A DNA stretch of 64,000 nt from assembly GCA_040905705.1 (NCBI GenBank), contig JBBDQZ010000066.1:1-64000 (forward strand), written 5' to 3'. This DNA comes from JBBDQZ01 sp040905705. GTDB lineage: Bacteria > Bacteroidota > Rhodothermia > Balneolales > Natronogracilivirgulaceae. Positions 54,409 to 62,698 of this stretch are shown in pieces (positions within the stretch are counted from its first letter, which is position 1; each line of letters starts with the position of its first letter). The position numbers and the translations under genes were made by a program. A model generated the notes under the pieces. The model made no database searches. It worked only from the letters and a program-made list of their open reading frames with translations, and had not been told where the DNA came from.

Positions 54409-56871
54409 TTGAGTAAAAAACAACAGAAAAAAAACGTTCAAAGACTCATTGATGAAGTGCCCTCCAGGGTACCTGTCGTACCTCTTCGTGATACAGTGAT
54501 ATTTCCTAACACCATGTTTCCGATCCTGGTGGGGCGTCCTGCAACTATTGAAGCAGTCAAAACGGCTGTTGAAAGGGATAAATATGTTATGTTGTGTGCC
54601 CAAAAAGATCCTGACCAGGAGAGTCCGGACACGGAAAGCCTTTATAAAAAGGGAACCCTTGCACAGATTATTCAGGTGTTACATCTTCCAAATGACTTGA
54701 TCAAAGTTTTGATCAGCGGTATTCGAGAGGGCGATGTATTGCAGTTCAACCAAACCGAAACTTTTCTTGAAGCTGAAATACAGATAGTCGAGCCCCGGAA
54801 AATTCGAATGACACCTCGGCTTAAAGCACTTATCCGTAAAACAAAAGAAGCTTTTGAAAAGCTTATTCTGTTAAACCAGGATTTACCGGAGGAGGTATTA
54901 CTGGGATTCGAACAGAATTATAATCCGCAACACCTGCTATTTTTCATGGCCTCTTATCTGGATCTTGACATCCGGGAGAAACAAAAACTTCTGGAAGAAA
55001 AAGATGTTACCAACCAGTATAAAAAAGTGCTAACTCATATCACCAGCGATCTCGAAATGCTTGCCGTATCCAATGAGATCAACGAAAAAGTGCAAGATGA
55101 AATTCAGGAAACCCAGCGGAAGTTTTACATCCAGGAACAGATCAAAGTACTACAGGACGAGCTGGATGAAGAAACCTATGCCGATCCGGAGCTTGTCAAA
55201 ATAAAGGAAGCCCTTGATTCCCGGCCTTTGCCGGAAACGGCTCGGGCCAAAGCCTTCGAAGAACTTGAGCGTCTGAAAAAAACACCGGTGATGTCACCCG
55301 AATACAGCGTTTCCCGCAACTATCTCGACTGGATTCTTGCGATGCCCTGGGGCATATTTTCCAACGACAGACCTGATATCGTAGCTGTTCATAACGCTCT
55401 TGAAAAGGACCATTTCGGACTTGAAAAACCCAAAGAACGCATATTGGAACACATCGCGGTACTCAACCTTGTTTCAAAATTAAAAGGACAAATCCTCTGC
55501 TTTGTCGGGCCTCCCGGTACAGGTAAAACAAGCCTTGCTAAATCCATTGCAGAAGCTATTAACCGCAAAATGGTACGACTGTCTCTCGGTGGCGTAAGTG
55601 ATGAAGCTGAAATTCGCGGTCACCGAAAAACGTATATCGGTTCCATGCCCGGACGCATCATCCAGGCTATAAAGAAGGCTGGTACTATGAATCCTGTGAT
55701 CATTCTGGATGAAATCGACAAGCTTGGTCACGATTTTCGTGGGGATCCTTCATCCGCTATCCTTGAAGTGCTCGATCCTGAACAAAACGATACTTTCAAC
55801 GATCACTACATGGATTTGGATTTTGATCTCTCCCAGGCAATGTTCATTACGACCGCCAATGTTGCCAGCGATATTCAACCCGCCTTACTGGATCGCATGG
55901 AAATTATTCCTCTTCACGGATATCTTGAACACGACAAGATCGAGATTGCTAAACGTCACCTCATTCCGAAACTACTCAAATCACACGGACTCCTGCCATC
56001 AAGGGTTCATTTCAAAGAAGAGGCACTCCGCTTGATTATTCAGCGATATACAGCTGAAGCCGGTGTTCGCGTACTGGAGCGAAATATTGCATCTTTATGT
56101 CGAAAGATTGCAAAGAAAATTGTTGAACAAAAGAGACAGGGAAATCGACTCACAAGGATTACTATTAACCGGAAACGAGTAACGGAATTTCTTGGAGTTG
56201 AAAAGTACAAGGATCGCTCTCTGGATAAAGAGGATAAAATCGGCAGTGTTAACGGATTGGCCTGGACCAGCACCGGTGGAAGTATTCTTCAACTTGATGT
56301 CGCCCGGATGTACGGTAAGAACAAACTCATGCTTACCGGTCAGCTCGGTGAAGTCATGAAAGAATCGGCACAGGCTGCATTGACTTTTGTACGTTCTCAC
56401 GCCAGTGATTTTGACTTACCCCAGGATTTCTTTGATAAAAATGAAATCCATGTTCATATTCCTGAAGGAGCCATCCCGAAAGACGGGCCAAGTGCCGGTA
56501 TGGGCATTGCACTGGCCATGATCTCACTGCTTTCAAAAACTCCGGTACGTTCTGATGTCGCCGTTACAGGTGAGTTAACACTCCGTGGCGATGTTTATGC
56601 CATAGGCGGTCTCAATGAGAAACTTCTTGCCGCCCAGCGGAAGGAACTCAAAACCGTTGTGATTCCAAAAGAAAATCTGCCCGATTTGTCCGAAATACCT
56701 GATAAGGTGAAGAAGGGATTGAATATTGTTGGTATAGATCATATATCCGAGGCCTATGTACATGTGTTCCGGTCATCACGGTTCAGCGTTTCCACAAAAA
56801 GTACGATTCCAAAAAACAACGTTTCCCCTGCAGAAAAAAGAAAGATCCTTCCCTCCAGGGTAAACAAATAA
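54409..56871 (+). CDS. lon: ATP-dependent protease Lon
   Basis: 820 residues, TTG start. N-terminal substrate domain (VPVVPLRDTVIFPNTMFPILVGR), AAA+ module with Walker A G367-PPGTG-K373-T (sequence GPPGTGKT), Walker B-like ILDEIDKLG, and the Ser/Lys protease domain with S695 (KDGPSAGM) and K738 (NEKLLAA). It degrades misfolded and regulatory proteins. Complete. Confidence 0.97.
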   Translation: MSKKQQKKNVQRLIDEVPSRVPVVPLRDTVIFPNTMFPILVGRPATIEAVKTAVERDKYVMLCAQKDPDQESPDTESLYKKGTLAQIIQVLHLPNDLIKVLISGIREGDVLQFNQTETFLEAEIQIVEPRKIRMTPRLKALIRKTKEAFEKLILLNQDLPEEVLLGFEQNYNPQHLLFFMASYLDLDIREKQKLLEEKDVTNQYKKVLTHITSDLEMLAVSNEINEKVQDEIQETQRKFYIQEQIKVLQDELDEETYADPELVKIKEALDSRPLPETARAKAFEELERLKKTPVMSPEYSVSRNYLDWILAMPWGIFSNDRPDIVAVHNALEKDHFGLEKPKERILEHIAVLNLVSKLKGQILCFVGPPGTGKTSLAKSIAEAINRKMVRLSLGGVSDEAEIRGHRKTYIGSMPGRIIQAIKKAGTMNPVIILDEIDKLGHDFRGDPSSAILEVLDPEQNDTFNDHYMDLDFDLSQAMFITTANVASDIQPALLDRMEIIPLHGYLEHDKIEIAKRHLIPKLLKSHGLLPSRVHFKEEALRLIIQRYTAEAGVRVLERNIASLCRKIAKKIVEQKRQGNRLTRITINRKRVTEFLGVEKYKDRSLDKEDKIGSVNGLAWTSTGGSILQLDVARMYGKNKLMLTGQLGEVMKESAQAALTFVRSHASDFDLPQDFFDKNEIHVHIPEGAIPKDGPSAGMGIALAMISLLSKTPVRSDVAVTGELTLRGDVYAIGGLNEKLLAAQRKELKTVVIPKENLPDLSEIPDKVKKGLNIVGIDHISEAYVHVFRSSRFSVSTKSTIPKNNVSPAEKRKILPSRVNK

Positions 56872-56903
56872 CATCCTTTCTTTAACACATGTTGAAAGTG
56901 ATG

Positions 56904-56956
56904 GGGGCCGGTTTACTTTACTTATTATATATCATATCTGATAAAGCTCCGGCCCC
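56904..56956 (+). terminator. Hairpin downstream of lon
   Basis: GGGGCCGG (56904-56911) pairs perfectly with CCGGCCCC (56949-56956), with a 37-base AT-rich loop, followed by TTCTTG. Probably the lon terminator, although the loop is long. Confidence 0.5.
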
Positions 56957-57105
56957 TTCTTGATCAATAGTTATCTCTAAGACAACGATGCCTTTTAATC
57001 CTTACAACACGTTTTTGTTACATCACACAGCTGCTGTTAAATGCTACGTTTCAATACACTCAGGCTTTTGTTTTTCCACATACCAAGACCTTGACCTTAT
57101 TTGTA

Positions 57106-58140
57106 ATGGAACCGGAATTATTTTCCAGACATATCATTGAACAAGATCAAGACGAATTTACCCGATATGACCTGAAAGTGCCTCCAGGTCAGCATGAGGA
57201 GGTACGACTGGATAAGTATATCACAAACTTCATTCAAAACGCCACCCGCAACAAAGTACAGGAGGGAATTCGAAATGGATGGGTTCGCGTAAACGGAGAA
57301 GTTGAAAAATCTTCATACCGGGTTCAGGCCGGCGATGAAATTATAATTATCATCCCCAAAGCGCCTCCTCCGGAAGCTGTAGCTGAAAATATCCCCCTGA
57401 ATATCGTTTACGAGGACGACAGTCTCATCGTTATTGATAAACCTCCCGGTATGGTGGTTCATCCGGCATACGGAAACTGGAGTGGAACCCTGGTCAACGC
57501 ACTATTATACCACACCCGGAATCTGGCGAATATAAACAGTGACAAAAACGAGTTGAGACCCGGCATTGTTCACAGGCTGGATAAAGGTACCAGCGGATTA
57601 CTCGTTGTTGCCAAAAACGAGCAGGTTCACCATCATCTATCCAGGCAATTTGCCAGTAAATCAGTTGATCGCACTTATACCGCTATTATTTGGGGTCTGC
57701 CTCAAAAAGATGCGGACACTGTAACACAACCGATCGGTCGTGACCCCTCCGACCGTAAAAAAATGGCCGTAATGAAAGAGGGTAATGGAAAACCTGCCAT
57801 CACACATTATAAAATTATTAAACGGTACGACCACCTGGCATGGGTGGATGTCACCCTGGAAACCGGACGAACTCATCAAATCCGGGTTCATTTATCCTGG
57901 CAGGGATACCCGATACTCTGTGACCCCTTGTATGGAGGCAACCGTGTACGATATGGCCCGAATACAGGAACCCGGAAATCCATGTTCCAAAATATTTTTT
58001 CGGTCATGCAACGACAGTGCCTGCACGCACGATCACTCGGTTTTGAACATCCGGCTTCCGGAACCCGGCTTCATTTCGAATCGGATATTCCGGATGACAT
58101 GAAACAAGTTATTAACAAACTCGATCGGTACTGTACGTAG
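57106..58140 (+). CDS. rluD: RluD-family 23S rRNA pseudouridine synthase
   Basis: 344 residues from ATG at 57106; a TTG five codons upstream is less likely. N-terminal S4 domain (LDKYITNFIQNATRNKVQEGI), then the catalytic domain with D159 in VHRLDKGTSG. RluD modifies the decoding-site helix 69 of 23S rRNA; the exact uridine is inferred from family. Usual length. Confidence 0.92.
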   Translation: MEPELFSRHIIEQDQDEFTRYDLKVPPGQHEEVRLDKYITNFIQNATRNKVQEGIRNGWVRVNGEVEKSSYRVQAGDEIIIIIPKAPPPEAVAENIPLNIVYEDDSLIVIDKPPGMVVHPAYGNWSGTLVNALLYHTRNLANINSDKNELRPGIVHRLDKGTSGLLVVAKNEQVHHHLSRQFASKSVDRTYTAIIWGLPQKDADTVTQPIGRDPSDRKKMAVMKEGNGKPAITHYKIIKRYDHLAWVDVTLETGRTHQIRVHLSWQGYPILCDPLYGGNRVRYGPNTGTRKSMFQNIFSVMQRQCLHARSLGFEHPASGTRLHFESDIPDDMKQVINKLDRYCT

Positions 58141-58225
58141 TCTTTTAGAGGTACTCCATCTATTTTCTACATAACCCTTGTTCTATCTGATTTAATAATA
58201 ACATTTTAGATTGCGACTCCTAACC

Positions 58226-58564
58226 ATGAAGAAAAAAGAAATTAATATTCAAGTATCCCTTGACCAGAACAACATCCCGGATAAAATCATCTGGGATGCG
58301 GATGATCTTGAGAATAAATCCATGCCTGTACGCGCCCTGTTTCTCTCTCTTTGGGATCACAAAAACAAAGATACTCTGCGGCTGGATCTTTGGACCAAAG
58401 ACATGAGCCGGGACGAAATGAAAATTTTTTTCTACGAAACATTAAAAACATTGGCGGATACCCTGGAACGCTCCGTCGACGACAGCCGCATTGCCGGAGA
58501 CATGCGAGATTTTTGTGTCTATTTTGCAGATAAAATGAATATTGCAGAAAAGCCGGATTCATAA
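58226..58564 (+). CDS. gldC: Gliding motility protein GldC
   Basis: 112 residues from ATG at 58226. Nearly all of the small protein follows the GldC pattern: EINIQVSLDQNNIPDKIIWDA, TLRLDLWTKDMSRDEMKIFF, and MRDFCVYFADKMNI. GldC was found with the Bacteroidota gliding genes; its exact role is unclear, and it also occurs in non-gliding species. Seven bases before a response-regulator gene. Confidence 0.9.
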   Translation: MKKKEINIQVSLDQNNIPDKIIWDADDLENKSMPVRALFLSLWDHKNKDTLRLDLWTKDMSRDEMKIFFYETLKTLADTLERSVDDSRIAGDMRDFCVYFADKMNIAEKPDS

Positions 58565-58571
58565 AAATATT

Positions 58572-58937
58572 ATGTCTTTTAAAAATCTTTTATATGTTGA
58601 AGATGACCCGTATAATCAAAACCTGATTCGGCTCTTCTTGAAAAAGGAACCGTTTCATTTAATCACCGCTGATTCTGCCGCAGTAGCCCTTGATATACTT
58701 AAAAAACAATCCATTGATATTATCATTGTGGATTTAACCCTGCAGAAGGAGGGAGACGGAGCTGATCTGATTCGTTGTATCCGGGATCTTGACGGTTACC
58801 ATTCTGTCCCGCTTTTTGTATTCAGCGGATATGATGAAAATCATTTCAACACCCTGGATATTGCCAATATGGTTCAGTGTTTTTTTCAAAAACCAACGGC
58901 AAAACAGACTTTGATTAAAGCTCTGAAAGAGGTCTGA
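58572..58937 (+). CDS. Single-domain response regulator (CheY-like)
   Basis: 121 residues from ATG at 58572. Acidic pair VEDDPYNQN near the N-terminus, phospho-acceptor Asp in IIIVDLTL (about 55), Ser in FSGYD, and Lys in FFQKPTA. There is no output domain, so it should act by protein contact. The cognate kinase is not in the window. Follows gldC by seven bases. Confidence 0.88.
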   Translation: MSFKNLLYVEDDPYNQNLIRLFLKKEPFHLITADSAAVALDILKKQSIDIIIVDLTLQKEGDGADLIRCIRDLDGYHSVPLFVFSGYDENHFNTLDIANMVQCFFQKPTAKQTLIKALKEV

Positions 58938-58958
58938 CTGGTTTATAGTTACCTTTTG

Positions 58959-60341
58959 TTACTCATTTATGTCTTGATGATATAAAACAGATCCGAATGT
59001 AACGGCACTTTCGCGCTCGTGCTCATCCCAGAACTCGTAGCCGGTAACCTTTCCAGCTATTCCTGGAAGTGCAGTTAACGCCGTATAAAGCGGTGGAAAT
59101 CCACAAATTCGATAGGGATCTTCTTCCTTTTTAATGATTTCAAGCATACGTTCCCGGTCACCGGTTTTCGCACATTCAAGAAAAGTATGATCGAATATCT
59201 TTACTTTCTCAAAGAGTGAAGCTGCCGTATGCTGATCACCGAATTTCTTTCCGAAATGAGCTAAATCTCCAGAAATAAGAAAAAGTGTTTGATCATCCGT
59301 GCCGAAATAGTTTTCTAACAAGGATGCCATCGCCATCACTTTATTACCGATTTCTCCATGTTTCACGTAATACATTTCCTCCAGTGACCCTACCAGAATA
59401 GGAACGATCCGAAACGGATGCGACCAGAGATGTTGCAAAAAAATAAGATGAAGCTCGATACTGTGTTCAACCCGGTGAGCCCGGTCCTGAAAAGTACAAC
59501 CGGTGTTAAGAGCATTCGATTCCAGTAAATTCAAGGCGTCTTGATCGGCCTGAACAGTCCCCAGGGGAGTCTTGAATTCTTTGCGGGTAACAATGAAAGG
59601 TTTTCCTTCATAAGTTGGATGGTACATTCCGGAGTAATGCGATGTGGCAAGAATTATAACACGGGATGGCTTTATTCCTGCTAGTGACCGAAATGCGGAA
59701 ATGTAAGAGGGCAATCCGACACGTAAATCAATATGTGGTGCAAATAAGGCCTTTATCCGTTTTCGGGCACCTTCTCCTCTTTTGGCGTTTTCCTTATTGA
59801 CAGGTTTGTTTTCTATGGAAGGGTTACCGGATCGGTCACTTTCGGAAAATGCTTTTTTAAGTAACTTTTCCAGCTTCCCTTTTTCGGCCGGATAAGAATG
59901 TCCTGCACATATGGCTGGACGAACCCCGGCCTTTTCAAATTTCTCATCGACTTCCTTTTTATGTTGCTTAAACCTGGGAGAGAGTAACAACCGGGCTTCA
60001 TCGAGCTGATGCATAAATGACAAAATATGACTTTCTTCTACTTCACTGCCATATTGCTTCAGTTCCGTGACAATATCACGTATCGAATAATTACCGTTGA
60101 AAAGCGGTAATAGTGCCGCAATTTCCTTGTTTAACACAAATGGCTTCTCCATATACTCTTCGGGATCATGAAAATAAAAGAATTCTTCTTCCTGATTCGT
60201 AATTGGAATTATCTCAATGCCCGCACGAATAGGCGGAAGATTCTTATCAACATCATCTACAAGCAAGGCTTTGCCATTCCGGCTATGTAGAACATTGTTC
60301 CCGGTTTTATTCACTACATCATTTTTTATGACTTCTTTCAT
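58959..60341 (-). CDS. MEMO1-family protein with N-terminal PqqD-like domain
   Basis: 460 residues from ATG at 60341 (a TTG eleven codons further up is less likely). Residues about 40-120: a winged-helix, PqqD-like region (LNKEIAALLPLFNGNYSIRD). Residues about 170-460: the Memo fold, with FAPHIDLRVG (His), EHSIELHLIFLQ (His), SGDLAHFG and YRICGFPPLYTAL (Cys), the metal-site residues. In other bacteria Memo partners with AMMECR1 and a radical SAM protein; neither is adjacent here. Function unknown. Confidence 0.82.
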   Translation of the reverse strand: MKEVIKNDVVNKTGNNVLHSRNGKALLVDDVDKNLPPIRAGIEIIPITNQEEEFFYFHDPEEYMEKPFVLNKEIAALLPLFNGNYSIRDIVTELKQYGSEVEESHILSFMHQLDEARLLLSPRFKQHKKEVDEKFEKAGVRPAICAGHSYPAEKGKLEKLLKKAFSESDRSGNPSIENKPVNKENAKRGEGARKRIKALFAPHIDLRVGLPSYISAFRSLAGIKPSRVIILATSHYSGMYHPTYEGKPFIVTRKEFKTPLGTVQADQDALNLLESNALNTGCTFQDRAHRVEHSIELHLIFLQHLWSHPFRIVPILVGSLEEMYYVKHGEIGNKVMAMASLLENYFGTDDQTLFLISGDLAHFGKKFGDQHTAASLFEKVKIFDHTFLECAKTGDRERMLEIIKKEEDPYRICGFPPLYTALTALPGIAGKVTGYEFWDEHERESAVTFGSVLYHQDINE

Positions 60342-60410
60342 GTCAGATTTTTGCTGTCTCAAAAAGAGCCACAAATTTACTCATTACAGGCGATACTGAC
60401 TATTTACAAA

Positions 60411-61160
60411 TTAACGCATTTTATTGCAGGTGCAATTACGCCCGTATTTTTTACAGATCGGATGATTCGGTGGCTTCGAAAAACGCGCCTTGCAAGCAGA
60501 CCGGCCATGCGCAATCAATAGATGTGCCAAATTGGTCCACTCTTCGCGCGGAAATAACGCCATCAAATCACGTTCGATTTTTACCGGTTCCTTGAAACGG
60601 GTAAGGCCGAAACGATTGACCAGTCGATTGACATGTGTATCAACGACTACGCCCTCATTAAGCCCGAAAGCATTTCCCAGTACGACATTGGCTGTTTTTC
60701 GTGCAACACCACGCAATGAAAGCAGCTCATCCATAGTTTGAGGTACTTCACCGTTAAACTCATTAACAATTTTTTGCGCTGATTCTTTGATCGCTTTCGC
60801 TTTATTTCGATAAAAGCCCGTGGTTTTTATGGCTTCTTCTATTTCCTGAAGTGGCGCATTAGCCATATCATAAGGAGTCGGCCAGGTTTTGAAAAGTCCT
60901 ATTGTTACAATATTAACCCGGACATCTGTGCACTGGGCACTCAAAATTGTTGCAACAAGCAACTCAAATGGATTCGTAAAATTCAGGGCACATTTGGGAT
61001 AGGGATAACACTCATAAAGATCAGCCAAAAGCTGCTCCGATCGCTTTTTCTGACCGGCTGACTTCCCAGGCAGTTTAGATGTATTTTTTACAGCACGCCG
61101 GTCTTTTTGTAACCGGTCCGTTCCCGAAGAAGTAAGAATCAATTTTTTAGGTAATGTCAC
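60411..61160 (-). CDS. nth: Endonuclease III with an atypical iron-sulfur loop
   Basis: 249 residues, GTG start. Helix-hairpin-helix and catalytic K155 (LRGVARKTANVV) and D174 (VVVDTHVNR) are in place. The C-terminal cysteines are C223, C236, C243 and C245, i.e. C-x12-C-x6-C-x1-C, whereas the usual [4Fe-4S] loop is C-x6-C-x2-C-x5-C. It excises oxidised pyrimidines and nicks abasic sites. A basic N-terminal extension of about 40 residues is present. Confidence 0.93.
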   Translation of the reverse strand: MTLPKKLILTSSGTDRLQKDRRAVKNTSKLPGKSAGQKKRSEQLLADLYECYPYPKCALNFTNPFELLVATILSAQCTDVRVNIVTIGLFKTWPTPYDMANAPLQEIEEAIKTTGFYRNKAKAIKESAQKIVNEFNGEVPQTMDELLSLRGVARKTANVVLGNAFGLNEGVVVDTHVNRLVNRFGLTRFKEPVKIERDLMALFPREEWTNLAHLLIAHGRSACKARFSKPPNHPICKKYGRNCTCNKMR

Positions 61161-61655
61161 TTATATCAGATTTGATGCGATTTACCCTCGTAATGGTACA
61201 AAGAAATACCTGCTCTTTCAAACATGAGGCGAGAACTCTAAAACAACCGGATTCATGCCCGTACAATACTATCAGCGTTAAATAGCTTTATCTTTTAACA
61301 ATAAAGTACAGGAATTCAGATATCTACGTATAAAAGGATGACAGGAACACCTGTCACTATACAAATCCATGCAATACCAGTTATAACAGAAGAAATCAAA
61401 GTCAATATTTACTACTATTTTTAAGTGAATCATTCTGTATATCAATAATATAGCCCTGCCGTTTTCATGTTGCTACTTTTTGATATTAAAAATATCTTCG
61501 AGTCAACGGTATTTAGAAAAAATTACTGAAATTTTTATGGATATGGTCGCATTACCGACATAGATACAATGGAAATATGACAATCGGGAACGGTGTATTG
61601 ATCTGCTCAGATTGGACAGTTGACATCACAAAAACAGAACTTTTTATATAACAAA
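61161..61655. other. Long intergenic region upstream of the amidohydrolase gene
   Basis: About 495 bases with no gene. A perfect dyad TGACAGG-AACA-CCTGTCA lies at 61339-61356 and could be an operator or a small hairpin. Otherwise AT-rich sequence with no recognised RNA. Confidence 0.4.
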
Positions 61656-62648
61656 ATGATGGACTTCAACACTTTACCGAAAATTGATGCCCATATCCAC
61701 TATAACAACTCCAGAAGCACCTTATGCAAGCTCGGAGAGGCTTATGGCTTTCAGTATTTGACCATAAACACAGAAGTGCCTTTTTTCCCATCCGTCAAAG
61801 AACAAAGTGAAATAGCCACAGGAATAAGTTCACATTACACAGACCGGGTTGAATATGTAGGTACATTTCAAGTTTCCGAATGGGGAAAGAAGACATGGCA
61901 TGAGCAGGCTTTATCAGAGATTCGGGAAACTCTTGATGCCGGCGCACGAGGAATTAAAATTTGGAAAAATATCGGTATGGAGCTTCGGGATCCTTCAGGA
62001 GCTATGGTAATGATCAACGATTCCCGATTTGATCCTGTCATAGATTATCTCGAATCGAATTCCATTCCGGTTATCGGACATCTTGGTGAACCCCGCAACT
62101 GCTGGTTGCCAATTGATGAAATGACGGTCAAATCAGACCGAGAATACTTTAAAGCACATCCTGAATATCACATGCATCTGCATCCGGAACTCCCTTCCTA
62201 TGAAGATCAAATCGGAGCCCGGGATGCCATGCTCGATAAACATCCAGGATTAAGATTTATCGGTGCTCACCTGGCAAGCCTGGAATGGAGTGTAGACAAA
62301 GTCGCAAAATGGTTGAATCGATATCCCAACACTGCTGTGGATCTGGCTGAGCGCATTAATCATCTGCAATTGCAATCTGTCTCAAACCACAGTAAAGTGG
62401 CTTCTTTTTTTGAATCTTATCAGGATCGAATTATCTACGGTACCGACATTATCGATGATGGCCAATCGGGTGAACAAGAACTTTCGGATGAACTGACCGG
62501 CCGATGGCTGGATCATTGGAAATTTTTCAGCTCAGATGAAATTCTTCAGTCGCACGAATTTCCCGGGTTATTTCGTGGATTGAATTTGTCTGGACATATC
62601 ATTGAAAAAATCTACTGGAAAAATGCCAAAAACTGGTACATGATATAG
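61656..62648 (+). CDS. Amidohydrolase-superfamily protein (amidohydrolase 2 / TIM-barrel metal hydrolase)
   Basis: 330 residues from ATG at 61656; a TTG twelve codons upstream is possible. Metal-binding DAHIHYN at the start, GHLGEP in the middle, IGAHLASLEW and YGTDIIDD near the end: the usual His/Asp set. No specific substrate can be read from the sequence. It precedes a sodium:solute symporter gene by 50 bases, so the two probably form an uptake-and-hydrolysis unit. Confidence 0.82.
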   Translation: MMDFNTLPKIDAHIHYNNSRSTLCKLGEAYGFQYLTINTEVPFFPSVKEQSEIATGISSHYTDRVEYVGTFQVSEWGKKTWHEQALSEIRETLDAGARGIKIWKNIGMELRDPSGAMVMINDSRFDPVIDYLESNSIPVIGHLGEPRNCWLPIDEMTVKSDREYFKAHPEYHMHLHPELPSYEDQIGARDAMLDKHPGLRFIGAHLASLEWSVDKVAKWLNRYPNTAVDLAERINHLQLQSVSNHSKVASFFESYQDRIIYGTDIIDDGQSGEQELSDELTGRWLDHWKFFSSDEILQSHEFPGLFRGLNLSGHIIEKIYWKNAKNWYMI

Positions 62649-62698
62649 GAATCAACTGTTCTGTCCAACTGTCCCGCCAACCCATAAACTAAAAACTT

